Source: Bacillota bacterium | Lineage (GTDB): Bacteria; Bacillota; Sulfobacillia; JAJZIM01 | Reading direction: 5' to 3' | Assembly (NCBI GenBank): GCA_021810565.1 | Contig: JAJZIM010000028.1 | Location: 1-37,791 of the forward strand | Length of the DNA: 37,791 nt | Shown: positions 1 through 9,795 of the stretch, piece by piece | Numbering within the stretch: the stretch's first letter is position 1 | Layout: each line of letters starts with the position of its first letter | Program-made: the position numbers and the translations under genes | The notes under the pieces: model-generated | Databases searched by the model: none | What the model was told of the DNA's origin: nothing | What the model saw: only the letters and a program-made list of their open reading frames with translations

Positions 1-74
1 AAAAAATATTGGTCGTCGCAGTGAACCAACTCGTCAAATCCAGACGCCACAAGTTCCTGTAATGGGTAGCCCAT
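1..74 (-). CDS. Partial N-terminus of an unidentified protein, cut by the window edge
   Basis: A short frame opens at ATG 74-72 and runs off the left edge after 24 complete codons. An AAGGAG ribosome site lies about 12 bases upstream, and a TAA in the same frame just upstream fixes this start. The N-terminus contains FDELVHCDD, which loosely resembles the start of leucine/phenylalanine/valine dehydrogenases (for example YEQLVFCQD in Bacillus leucine dehydrogenase). That resemblance is from memory and covers few residues, so the function is only a suggestion. The base composition here is clearly lower in GC than in the operons to the right. Confidence 0.4.
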   Translation of the reverse strand, partial: MGYPLQELVASGFDELVHCDDQYF

Positions 75-178
75 CCATCCGCCTTACTCCTTGGCGAGGG
101 GCCACGACAGATGTGGGTAATGCTTAGATCTTAAACTTGGCAAAGCACGGCGGACGTTCTCCATCCTAGCCGAGGACA

Positions 179-451
179 TTAACGAACACCTCCAAATAAT
201 TCCCTGGTCTTATCGGTAATGCAGCTTTCGAAGGCATCACCTAGCCGTTCTTCGGCTCTCTCAAGAAGCGGCTCTAGACCAGGGAGGTGCATGGCAATAT
301 ATGCAATCTCAGCATTATCGGCTTCTGCCCGGCCTTCCCTCGCCCGCAACCCGCTCCTTTTCCCGGGCCTAATTCCCTGAAAAGAGGCAGCCTCCTGCCA
401 AATGCTGAAACGGGTCCGCCCAAAGCACCCCTGCCTCCGGTTCCACGTCAC
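179..451 (-). pseudogene. Possible remnant of a PRD-type transcriptional regulator
   Basis: This 90-codon frame is unconvincing in its first half. Its second half reads AEIAYIAMHL followed by a Glu/Arg-rich helix, which is the style of the conserved helix of PRD (PTS regulation domain) modules in LicT/BglG and LevR-type regulators. Only about 50 of the roughly 100 residues of a PRD are present, and no DNA- or RNA-binding domain is visible upstream. If the resemblance is real, this is a decayed C-terminal fragment lying between the end of cimA and the partial gene at the left edge. It could also be a chance open frame. Nothing else convincing is seen in 75-178 or 452-531. Confidence 0.3.
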
Positions 452-531
452 GCCTCGGGCGGCTCCAAAATTTCATCTTCGCACCGGCCCACCGCTCAGA
501 GAGCTACGGCCTGCCGCTCTTCAAGCCGCCG

Positions 532-2088
532 CTAGCTTCGAACCAGCAGCCCGTAGGAGAGGCTGTCCACCAACGCCTGCCAGCTGGCCTCCAGGATGTT
601 GGCCGACACCCCCACGGTGCTCCAGCTGTCGGCGTCGTCCTTGGACTCGATCAACACCCGCACCAAGGAGGCCGTCCCGTCCCGGCCCTCCAGCACCCGC
701 ACCTTGTAGTCCACCAGGTGGATGCGCTCCAGGGCGGGATAGAACTCCTGCAGGGCCTTGCGCAGCGCCCGGTCCAGGGCATGCACCGGCCCGTCGCCGT
801 CGGCGGCCGTGTGCACTACCTTCCCCGCCACCTCCACCTTCACCGAGGCCTCGCAGACCCCCCGTTCGTCCACCAGCACCCGGTAACCGTGGAGACGGAA
901 AAGCTCGGGCGTCTCGCCCAGGGTGCGCCGCACCAGCAACTCGAAGGAGGCCTCCGCCCCCTCGAACTGGTATCCGTGGTGCTCCAGCTCCTTGAGCCGG
1001 TCCAAGAGCTGTTGGGTGCGGGGGTCGTCCCGGCCCAGGTCCCAACCACCCTCTCGGGCCTTGTACAGCAGGTTGGAACGCCCCGCCAGCTCCGAGACCA
1101 GCACCCGCCGCTCCATCCCCAGCGCCTCCGGCGGCACGTGCTCGTAGAAGGTGGCATCCTTCAGCACCGCCCCCACGTGCAGGCCGGCCTTGTGGGAGAA
1201 GGCGTGGGAGCCCACGTAGGGCTGGGACTCGTCGAAGGACAGGTTGGCCAACTCGCTTACGAACCGGGCGGTGCCGGCCAGGCGGCGCAGCCGCTCCGGG
1301 GGAATGCAGGGGATGCCCAGCTTCAGGACCAGGTTGGGGATCACGGAGCACAGGTTGGCGTTGCCGCACCGCTCGCCGTACCCGTTGATGGTTCCCTGCA
1401 GTTGGGCTACCCCGTGCTGGGCCGCCACCAGGGAGTTGGCCACGGCCACCCCGGCGTCGTTGTGAGCATGGAAGGCCACGGCGGTGGAGAACGCCCCGCG
1501 CACCGCCGTTAGCACCGCCGGCAGCTCTCCCGGCAGCGTGCCGCCCCGGGTGTCGCACAGCACCAGCCAGTCCACCCCGCCTTCCACCGCCGCCTCCAGC
1601 ACCGCCATGGCGTAATCCGGGTCTTCCAGGTAGCCGTCGAAAAAGTGCTCGGCGTCGAAGAGCACCTCCCGCCCGGCCCGCTTCAAGAAGGCCACCGATT
1701 CCCGCACCATGCGCAGGTTCTCCTCCCGCGTCACCCCCAGCACCCGTTCCACCTGGGCCGCCCAGGCCTTGCCCACGATGGCCGCCGCGGGGGTCAGGGC
1801 CGCCACCAACTCCCGCAGGTTGGGATCCTCCTCGGCGCTCCGGCCGGCCCGGCAGGTGCTGCCGAAAGCCACCAAGCGCGCCCCCAGGTCCAGCTTGGCC
1901 GCCCGCCGAAAGAACTCCGCGTCCTTGGGATTCGAGCCCGGCCAGCCCCCTTCCACATAGTCGATGCCCAGCTCCCCCAGGCGCACGGCCACCCGCAATT
2001 TATCCTCCACCGAAAGAGAGATGCCCGTACCCTGGGTGCCGTCGCGCAGGGTGGTGTCGTAGATCAGGATCTTCTCGCCAGCTCCCAT
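532..2088 (-). CDS. cimA: (R)-citramalate synthase
   Basis: The 518-residue protein belongs to the HMGL/alpha-isopropylmalate synthase superfamily. The N-terminus has the catalytic DTTLRDGTQGTG stretch (residues about 11-22), followed by the TIM barrel with FHAHNDAGVAVANS and NGYGERCGN. The C-terminal 130 residues form a LeuA-type regulatory dimerisation domain. The DGTQG motif and the length of about 520 match the CimA branch (acetyl-CoA plus pyruvate to citramalate) rather than LeuA. The expected role is isoleucine synthesis from pyruvate, independent of threonine. ATG 2088 is preceded by GAGGAGG inside the end of the upstream fusion gene, and the two genes overlap by 25 bases, so translation is probably coupled. 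It is the last gene of the leftward arginine operon. Confidence 0.93.
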   Translation of the reverse strand: MGAGEKILIYDTTLRDGTQGTGISLSVEDKLRVAVRLGELGIDYVEGGWPGSNPKDAEFFRRAAKLDLGARLVAFGSTCRAGRSAEEDPNLRELVAALTPAAAIVGKAWAAQVERVLGVTREENLRMVRESVAFLKRAGREVLFDAEHFFDGYLEDPDYAMAVLEAAVEGGVDWLVLCDTRGGTLPGELPAVLTAVRGAFSTAVAFHAHNDAGVAVANSLVAAQHGVAQLQGTINGYGERCGNANLCSVIPNLVLKLGIPCIPPERLRRLAGTARFVSELANLSFDESQPYVGSHAFSHKAGLHVGAVLKDATFYEHVPPEALGMERRVLVSELAGRSNLLYKAREGGWDLGRDDPRTQQLLDRLKELEHHGYQFEGAEASFELLVRRTLGETPELFRLHGYRVLVDERGVCEASVKVEVAGKVVHTAADGDGPVHALDRALRKALQEFYPALERIHLVDYKVRVLEGRDGTASLVRVLIESKDDADSWSTVGVSANILEASWQALVDSLSYGLLVRS

Positions 2089-3344
2089 AGGGCGCGTGCC
2101 ACCTCCTCGATCTCCTCCCGATCCTCCAGCCCATCATACCACGCCCGAGGCAATGAGCAAGCACCGCCGTAGGCGCCGGCCAGCGCCCCGGCCATGGACG
2201 CGACGCTGTCCGTGTCCCCGCCGGCCTCCACCGCCCGGGTCAGCACCCCCGCCAGGTCCCCCGGGCTCAACAGGAAGCAATACAGGGCGGCGGGCAGCGT
2301 CTCCCGGACATCGCCGGAGGTGCCGATGCGCCCCAGGGCCGCCGCCGGCTCCAACCCCCAAAATTCCTCCACCCTCCGGATCCGCCCGGCCAGCTCCCGG
2401 TCCCAACCCCGGGCCACCTCGGCCGCCCCCTCCAGAAAGGAAGCCGCCTCCACCGTCGCCGTCGTCGCGGCCTCCCCCACCGCCCAGGCCATGGCCACCG
2501 CCCCCGCCACCGCCGCCGGGTGCTCGTGGGTCAGGCGGGCGGACTGGGCCGCCGAGGCCAAGAGGCGCGCGCCGTCCCGGGCGTACAGAAGGCCCAGGGG
2601 CGCCACCCGCATGGCCGCGCCGCAGCCGACCGAGGACACCCCCGAGGGGTAAGCGCCCCGGGCCAGGTTGCGGGCGGCCTGCAGGGAGGCCCGGCCCGCC
2701 CGCCGCGGTCCGCCCCGGTACCACTCGACCAGTTCCCCCGCCCAGGCCTCGGGTGCGAAGCCGCCCGCCGCCAGCAGGGAGCGGGCCAGGGCCAGGGTCT
2801 GCTGGGTGTCGTCGGTGTACTGCCCCGGCCCCAGGTCGCCTCCCGACAGGTAGTGGCGCACGCTACCCCAGCGCGCGCGGATCTCCTCCGCGGTCAGCCC
2901 CTCCACGGGCATGCCCAGAGCGTCCCCCGCGGCCGCCGCCAGCAGGCTGCCGGCAAAGCGCTCCTGGGGCGGCGGCACCCGCCGTGCGGGCGCCTCCCCC
3001 CGCAGGACATATCCCGCCCCGCCCCTCTCCCAGCGCAAGGGATTGCCCAGGTAGACCCAGGCCGGGCCGCCCCGCACCGGCACCCGGCGGCGCAGGTAGA
3101 GGGGCACCGCCTCCCGGGCTCCCTCGTAGCGGTCCAAGGCGGGAAGGTCCGCCGCCGCCAACTCCCACAGCCGCCCGCGCACCGTGCCGCCCGCAACGGG
3201 AAAGAGCACCGGGTAGCCCTGGTCGGTGGAGAAGACGGCGAATCCCTCCAGCACCGTCTCCCCCAGCGGCTTTGCCCCGTGCTCCACCACCCGCGCCAGC
3301 ACCGCGGCTTCCCGCAAGGTGCCGTAGGCGAAAAGACGGGCCAT
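2064..3344 (-). CDS. Fusion of gamma-glutamylcyclotransferase-like and ADP-ribosylglycohydrolase domains
   Basis: The 426-residue protein has two domains. Residues 1-115 look like the GGCT/AIG2 fold: an FAYGTLRE opening at 5-12 and DRYEG at 71-75, whose Glu74 would be the catalytic acid. Residues 128-426 look like a DraG/ARH ADP-ribosylglycohydrolase: ERFAGSLLAAAAGDALGMP, then YTDDTQ (176-181) and AGGDTDSVASMAG (374-386), the two Asp-rich Mg-binding motifs. The likely chemistries are release of 5-oxoproline or a related amide cleavage, and removal of ADP-ribose from a protein or small molecule. It starts 4 bases after argH ends, so it belongs to the same transcript. The fusion makes functional sense only if both act on one target, which is unknown. 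Confidence 0.85.
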   Translation of the reverse strand: MARLFAYGTLREAAVLARVVEHGAKPLGETVLEGFAVFSTDQGYPVLFPVAGGTVRGRLWELAAADLPALDRYEGAREAVPLYLRRRVPVRGGPAWVYLGNPLRWERGGAGYVLRGEAPARRVPPPQERFAGSLLAAAAGDALGMPVEGLTAEEIRARWGSVRHYLSGGDLGPGQYTDDTQQTLALARSLLAAGGFAPEAWAGELVEWYRGGPRRAGRASLQAARNLARGAYPSGVSSVGCGAAMRVAPLGLLYARDGARLLASAAQSARLTHEHPAAVAGAVAMAWAVGEAATTATVEAASFLEGAAEVARGWDRELAGRIRRVEEFWGLEPAAALGRIGTSGDVRETLPAALYCFLLSPGDLAGVLTRAVEAGGDTDSVASMAGALAGAYGGACSLPRAWYDGLEDREEIEEVARALWELARRS

Positions 3345-3348
3345 AGGC

Positions 3349-4721
<1,373 letters not shown>

Positions 4722-4725
<4 letters not shown>

Positions 4726-5912
4726 CGGCCGTGCACCCGCGAGCGCACCTCCAAGGGCAGGCCGAAGAGCCGGATGAAGCCGGCGGCGTCCTTCTGATCG
4801 TAGGAGGCATCCTCGCCGAAGGTGGCCAACTGCGGATCATAGAGGGACCGCGGCGAGCGAACCCCCGCCGGGTACACCCCGCCCCGGTACAGCTTCAGGC
4901 GCACGCTGCCCGTGACATCCCGCTGGGTCGCCGCCACGAAGGCGTCCAGGGCCTCCCGCAGGGGGGAGAACCACCACCCGTCGTAGACCAGGTCGGCGTA
5001 GCGCAGGGCCACCTGCTCCTTGTAGTGGGCGGTGGTGCGGTCCAGGGTCACGGCCTCCAGCTGTCGGTGCGCCTCCCACAGCAGGGTGCCCCCCGGGGTC
5101 TCGTACACCCCCCGGGACTTGATGCCCACCAGGCGGTTCTCCACCATGTCCACGGTGCCCACCCCGTGGGCGCCGCCCAGCTCGTTCAGCCGCTCCACGA
5201 GCTCTACCGGCCCCAGTTCCTCGCCGTCCACGCTCACCGGGGTGCCCTCCGAAAAGCCGATCTCCACGTGGGACGGTTGGGCGCTCGCCGCCTCGGGAAG
5301 GCAGGACAACTGCAGCACCTCGGCGGGCATCTCGCGGCTCGGGTCCTCCAGGATCCCACCCTCGTGGGACAGGTGCCAAAGGTTGCGGTCACGGCTGTAG
5401 GGGCTCTCCCGGGTGGCCGGCACGCTGATGCCGTGCCGGGCGGCGTAGTCCATGGCGTCCTCCCGGGAGCGGATCTCCCACTCGCGCCAGGGGGCGATGA
5501 TCTTGAGGTCCGGCGCCAGGGCGCGCACCGACACCTCGAAGCGCACCTGGTCGTTGCCCTTGCCCGTGGCCCCGTGGGCCACCGCCTGCGCCCCCTCGGC
5601 CCGGGCGATCTCCACCAGGTGCTTGGCGATGAGGGGCCGCGCCATGGAGGTGCCCAAAAGGTAGCGGCCCTCGTAGCGGGCCCCGGCCCGCAGCACCGGG
5701 AAAGCGTAGTCGGTCACGAACTCCCGGCGCAGATCCCGCAGGTGAAAACGCACCGCCCCCGAGGCCAAGGCCTTGGCTTTGAGGGGGGCCAGTTCCTCCC
5801 CTTGCCCCAGATCGGCGCAGAAGGCCACCACCTCGGCGTCGTGGCGCTCCCGCAGCCAGGGGATGATGATGGACGTGTCCAACCCGCCCGAATAGGCCAG
5901 CACCACTTTCAT
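4722..5912 (-). CDS. argG: Argininosuccinate synthase
   Basis: This 396-residue N-type PP-loop enzyme joins citrulline and aspartate with ATP to form argininosuccinate. It begins [14 protein letters not shown], with the PP-loop SGGLDTS at residues 8-14, and later has [13 protein letters not shown] and [18 protein letters not shown] 5912 is chosen because GAGGAGG lies 8 bases upstream, this start overlaps the argD stop as ATGA, and it gives the family N-terminus. The open frame extends much further upstream, but that part is antisense noise from argD. Confidence 0.96.
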
Positions 5913-7102
5913 GCGGATCCCTCCTCGGTCAACGCCTGGTCCAGGATCGAAAGCGCCCGGTCCACCTGGGCCTCCTCCACCACCAGGGGCGGCAGGAAGC
6001 GCAACACCCGCTCCTCGGTGCAGTTCACCACCAGGCCCCGGGAAAGGCAGGAGCACACCAGGGGGGCGCAGGGACGGTCCAACTCCATCCCCAACATCAG
6101 CCCCAGCCCGCGCACCTCCCGGACGGCCGCATACTTCGCCGCCAGGGCCTCGAGTCCCTGCCGCAGCCGCTCCCCCAGGGCCGCGGCCCGCCCCGGCAGA
6201 TCCTCCTCCTCCATAACCTCCAGCACCGCCAGGGCGGCCCCGGCCGCCAGGGGGTTTCCGCCGAAGGTGCTGCCGTGGTCCCCGGGCCGGAAGGCGTCGG
6301 CCACCTCGCCGCGCGCCAGCACCGCTCCGATGGGCACCCCGCCGCCCAAGGCCTTGGCCAGGAGCAGCACGTCGGGCTCGACGCCGGCGTGCTGGAAGGC
6401 GAACAGCCGGCCGGTGCGCCCCAGCCCGCATTGGATCTCGTCCAGGATCAAAAGCGCCCCGTGACGGTCGCAAAGCCGCCGGGCCAGGCGCAGGTAGTCC
6501 GGGCTCAGGGGATATACCCCCCCCTCCCCCTGGACCGGCTCCAAGAGCACCGCGGCCGTGTTCGGGCCCACCGCCGCCTCCAAGGCCGCGCCGTCCCCCG
6601 CCGCCACGTGGGTGAAACCGGGCACCAGCGGCTGGAAATCCCGGCCGTAGCGCTCCTGGCCGGTGGCGGACAGGGCGCCGAAGGTGCGCCCGTGGAAGGA
6701 GCGGGTCAGGCTGACGAACCCGGCGGCCGAGCGCCCCCGCTCCCGGGCATATTTCCGGGCCAGCTTCAGCCCGCCCTCCACCGCCTCGGCGCCGCTGTTG
6801 CAGAAGAAGGATTTCATGCCCCCGGTCAGGGACGCCAAGCGGCAGGCCAGCTCGGCCTGGGCGGCGATGTAGAAATGATTGGAGAGGTGCAGGAAACCCG
6901 CCGCGCGCTGCACCGCCGTCACCAGGCGCGGATGGCCGTGACCCAGCACGTTCACCCCCACCCCCGCCACGAAGTCCAGGTACTCCCGCCCCTCCCGGTC
7001 GAAGAGCACCGCTCCCTTCCCTCGGGTGAATACCACCTCCTGGGGCCGGTAGGTGGGCATCAGGCACCGCGCGTAACCGTCCTTGATCTCCTGATCGGTC
7101 AT
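5909..7102 (-). CDS. argD: Acetylornithine aminotransferase
   Basis: This 397-residue class-III PLP aminotransferase converts N-acetylglutamate semialdehyde and glutamate to N-acetylornithine and 2-oxoglutarate. Motifs include [15 protein letters not shown] (102-116), SFHGRT (135-140), [13 protein letters not shown] (219-231) and [15 protein letters not shown], with the expected PLP lysine at about residue 250. ATG 7102 is preceded by GGGAGGG and overlaps the TGA of the upstream J-domain gene by four bases. The closely related ornithine and succinylornithine transaminases cannot be separated by sequence alone, but the operon position supports argD. Confidence 0.94.
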   Translation of the reverse strand: MTDQEIKDGYARCLMPTYRPQEVVFTRGKGAVLFDREGREYLDFVAGVGVNVLGHGHPRLVTAVQRAAGFLHLSNHFYIAAQAELACRLASLTGGMKSFFCNSGAEAVEGGLKLARKYARERGRSAAGFVSLTRSFHGRTFGALSATGQERYGRDFQPLVPGFTHVAAGDGAALEAAVGPNTAAVLLEPVQGEGGVYPLSPDYLRLARRLCDRHGALLILDEIQCGLGRTGRLFAFQHAGVEPDVLLLAKALGGGVPIGAVLARGEVADAFRPGDHGSTFGGNPLAAGAALAVLEVMEEEDLPGRAAALGERLRQGLEALAAKYAAVREVRGLGLMLGMELDRPCAPLVCSCLSRGLVVNCTEERVLRFLPPLVVEEAQVDRALSILDQALTEEGSA

Positions 7103-7587
7103 CTTTCCCTTCCCTCCCGCTCCAAGGCCCAGCGCCAGGCCTCGTCCCACAAAAGCCGCTTGCGGTCCCAGGGCCTGGGACAGCCCCGGGCCGCGGCGGG
7201 CAGCTTCGCTCCCACCGCCACCGCCCCGCCCTCCTCTTCCCGGCACCAGACGCCGCCCTCCCGCCGGTAGGCGGCCTTGTCCACATAGATGGCGCGGAAG
7301 CGCCGCAGAGCCACCACCATCAGGTCGCCGTGGCGCACTATCGGGTCGGTGGTCTCCTGGACCCGGCGGGCCGCCAGATACGCCTGGGCCGTCGCCTGGT
7401 CCTCCAGCACCTCCCGGGCGCGGTTCAGCCGGCGCATGGCCGCGGTGTCCCCGCCCACATCGGGATGGTGGGCCTTGGCCGCCCGGCGGAAGGCCGCACG
7501 CACCTGGGGCGGGCTGGCCCCCTCCGCCACTCCCAACAGGGCGTGGTAGTCCTCCGCCAGATCCTCGGGATGCAACTTCGCGCTCAC
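7099..7587 (-). CDS. J-domain (DnaJ-like) protein inside the arginine operon
   Basis: The 162-residue protein starts with a compact J domain: [12 protein letters not shown] at 14-25 and helix II/III around [11 protein letters not shown], with the diagnostic HPD at 41-43. There is no Gly/Phe region, zinc-finger repeat or substrate-binding domain as in true DnaJ. The rest (about 70-162) is an uncharacterised basic, Trp-rich tail. The J domain should stimulate an Hsp70/DnaK ATPase, and the client is unknown. It lies between argB and argD and overlaps argD by ATGA, so it is co-translated with the arginine genes. The start is GTG 7587; TTG 7575 is an alternative with better spacing to GGAAGG. Confidence 0.8.
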   Translation of the reverse strand: MSAKLHPEDLAEDYHALLGVAEGASPPQVRAAFRRAAKAHHPDVGGDTAAMRRLNRAREVLEDQATAQAYLAARRVQETTDPIVRHGDLMVVALRRFRAIYVDKAAYRREGGVWCREEEGGAVAVGAKLPAAARGCPRPWDRKRLLWDEAWRWALEREGRER

Positions 7588-7622
7588 CTTCCGCCGCGCC
7601 CCCCTCCCGGGTTCCGAATCCC

Positions 7623-7652
7623 ATTCTACGCCCGGGGGCGCCCTTTGGACAA
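7623..7652 (-). promoter_or_regulatory. Possible internal sigma-A promoter before the J-domain/argDGH genes
   Basis: In the gap after argB, the minus strand has TTGTCC (7652-7647) and TAGAAT (7628-7623) separated by 18 bases, which is a fair match to TTGACA/TATAAT. It would let the J-domain gene, argD, argG and argH be expressed separately from argCJB. GC-rich inverted repeats also lie in this gap. The call rests on sequence match alone. Confidence 0.45.
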
Positions 7653-7663
7653 CCGTCAGGCCT

Positions 7664-8545
7664 TCACGGCACCACCATGGTGCCCACGCCCCGGTCGGTG
7701 AACACCTCCAGCAGCAGGGAATGGGGCAGGCGCCCGTCGATGATGTGCACCCGGCCCACCCCCGCCCGGATGGCCCGGACGCAGGAGCGCACTTTGGGGA
7801 TCATGCCCCCCTCGATCACCCCGGCGGCGATGAGTTCCTCCGCCTGGTCCGCCGCCAGGGTGGAGATCAGGCTGTCAGGTTCAGAGCGGCGCCGCAGAAT
7901 CCCCTCCACGTCGGTGAGCAGCACCAGTTTGGCCGCCTGCAGCGCCGCCGCCAGCTCGCCGGCCACCGTGTCGGCGTTGAGGTTCCAGGCCTGGCCCTCC
8001 CCGTCCACCCCCACCGGGGCCACCACCGGCAGATACCCTGCCCCCACCAAGTCGGAAACCACCTCCGGCGCGACGCGCTCCACCTCCCCCACGTAGCCCA
8101 GGTCCCGCTCCCGCCCCGCCTGGTCCACCGGCCGGTAGGGGCGGGCCAAAAGCAGCCCCGCGTCGCGCCCGGACAGCCCCACCGCCCGCCCGCCCTGGAG
8201 GTTCAACGCCGAGACGATCTCCCGGTTGACCTTGCCGGTGAGCACCATCTCCACCACCTCCATGGTGGCCGCGTCGGTGACCCGCAGGCCGTCCACGAAG
8301 GCGCTTTTTAGGCCCAAAAGCTCAAGCTGCCGGGAGATCTCCGGCCCCCCGCCGTGGACCAGCACCGGGTTCATCCCCACGTAGCGCATGAGGATCAGGT
8401 CCTGCGCCACCTGACGGCGCAAGGATTCCTCCGTCATGGCCGCCCCGCCGTACTTCACCACCACCGTCTTGCCGTGGAAGCGGCGGATGTAGGGCAGGGC
8501 CTCCACCAGGATGCCGGCCTTCATTATCTCCGTCTGGGGCTGCAT
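7664..8545 (-). CDS. argB: Acetylglutamate kinase
   Basis: This 293-residue amino-acid kinase phosphorylates N-acetylglutamate. It shows VVVKYGGAAM (28-37), the substrate loop HGGGPEI (64-70), LSGRDAGLL and NLNADTVAGELA. The roughly 24-residue segment before the first beta strand resembles the N-terminal helix found in arginine-inhibited hexameric enzymes, so feedback inhibition by arginine is likely. ATG 8545 is chosen because it sits 11 bases after GGAGG. The upstream in-frame GTG 8557 lies directly against that ribosome site. The gene follows argJ closely. Confidence 0.95.
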   Translation of the reverse strand: MQPQTEIMKAGILVEALPYIRRFHGKTVVVKYGGAAMTEESLRRQVAQDLILMRYVGMNPVLVHGGGPEISRQLELLGLKSAFVDGLRVTDAATMEVVEMVLTGKVNREIVSALNLQGGRAVGLSGRDAGLLLARPYRPVDQAGRERDLGYVGEVERVAPEVVSDLVGAGYLPVVAPVGVDGEGQAWNLNADTVAGELAAALQAAKLVLLTDVEGILRRRSEPDSLISTLAADQAEELIAAGVIEGGMIPKVRSCVRAIRAGVGRVHIIDGRLPHSLLLEVFTDRGVGTMVVP

Positions 8546-8569
8546 CTCGCCCCTCACCTCCCCCCGGCG

Positions 8570-9775
8570 CTAGCTGCGGTAGGAAGCGTTGATCCGCACA
8601 TACTCGCAGCTCAAGTCGCAACCCCAGGCCGTGGCCTCCTCGGTGCCCGCGCCCAGGTCCGCCACGATCCGCACCGTGTCCCCCTCCAGGGCGGCGCGCG
8701 CCGCCGCCTCGTCGTAGTCCAGGGGCATGCCCCCCCGGACCACCGCCACCTCCCCCAGGGCGACCGCCAGCCGCTCGGGCTCCAGGTCCACCCCCGCGTA
8801 GCCCAGGGCCACCGCGACGCGTCCCCAGTTGGGATCCGCGCCGTGGACCGCCGCCTTGACCAAGGCCGAGGCGGCCACCGTCCGGGCCGCCTTGCGGGCC
8901 TGGTCGTAGCTCGCCGCCCCCCGCACCGTCACCTCCAAGAGCTTGGAGGCGCCCTCGCCGTCCCGGGCGATGCCCCGGGCCAATTCCCGGGCCACCTGCC
9001 CCACGGCCTCCCGGAAGGCGGGGAAATCCGGATGCTCCTCGGTCAGCTGTGCTCCCCCCGCCGCTCCGTTGGCCAAGAGGAGCACCAGGTCGTTGGGGCT
9101 GGTGTCGCCGTCCACGCTGACGCAGTTGAAGGACCGGTCCACGGCCCAGGCCAGGGCCGCGCGCAGGGCCGGAACCGCCACGGGGGCGTCGGTGGTCAAA
9201 AAGGCCAGCATGGTGGCCAGCTCGGGGTGGATCATCCCCGACCCCTTGGCCATCCCGCCCACCCGGAAGTGTCGCCCGGCCAGCTCCACGGCCACCGCCG
9301 CCTCCTTGGACACCGTGTCGGTGGTCAGGATGGCCCTGGCCGCCGCCGCGCCGCCTTCCCGGGACAAAAGCCCGGCCGCCCGGGGGATGCCCTCCTCCAG
9401 CGCCGCCAGGGGCAGGAACATGCCCACCACCCCCGTGGAGGCCACCCCCACCTGGGTCGGCGGGATGCCCAGGGCCGCCCCCGCCAGCTCGGCCATGCGC
9501 CGGGCGTCCGCCAGGCCCCGGTCCCCGGTGCAGGCGTTGGCGATGCCGCTGTTGGCCACCACCGCCCGCAGCCGTCCGTCCGCCAGGTGCTCCCGGGTCA
9601 CCGCCAGGGGCGCCGCCTGCACCCGGTTGGTGGTCATGAGCCCCGCCGCCGCGGCCGGTCGTCGGGAAAAGAGCAGCGCCAGGTCCTCCTTGCGCTGGCG
9701 GATGCCGCAGTAAACCCCGGCCGCCAGGAAATCCTCCGGGGCGGTAACCCCCCCGGGAACCGTCCGCAGCGCCAT
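8570..9775 (-). CDS. argJ: Glutamate N-acetyltransferase / ornithine acetyltransferase
   Basis: This 401-residue, self-cleaving Ntn-hydrolase-like enzyme transfers the acetyl group from N-acetylornithine to glutamate, giving the cyclic arginine pathway. Motifs include NSGIANACTG (75-84), GVASTGVVG (110-118) and GSGMIHPELATML (178-190). Autoproteolysis is expected between Ala187 and Thr188, whose Thr becomes the nucleophile. ATG 9775 has GGGGAGG upstream and gives the normal length. Whether it can also use acetyl-CoA (bifunctional type) cannot be read from the sequence, and no argA homologue is present in this window. Confidence 0.95.
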   Translation of the reverse strand: MALRTVPGGVTAPEDFLAAGVYCGIRQRKEDLALLFSRRPAAAAGLMTTNRVQAAPLAVTREHLADGRLRAVVANSGIANACTGDRGLADARRMAELAGAALGIPPTQVGVASTGVVGMFLPLAALEEGIPRAAGLLSREGGAAAARAILTTDTVSKEAAVAVELAGRHFRVGGMAKGSGMIHPELATMLAFLTTDAPVAVPALRAALAWAVDRSFNCVSVDGDTSPNDLVLLLANGAAGGAQLTEEHPDFPAFREAVGQVARELARGIARDGEGASKLLEVTVRGAASYDQARKAARTVAASALVKAAVHGADPNWGRVAVALGYAGVDLEPERLAVALGEVAVVRGGMPLDYDEAAARAALEGDTVRIVADLGAGTEEATAWGCDLSCEYVRINASYRS

Positions 9776-9795
9776 GCCGCCGCCTCCCCTCGTGC

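Noticed and set aside
7588-7663. GC-rich inverted repeats after argB as a terminator
   Set aside because: No T tract follows, and the downstream genes of the same pathway continue on the same strand. A role in attenuation or mRNA stability cannot be judged from the sequence.
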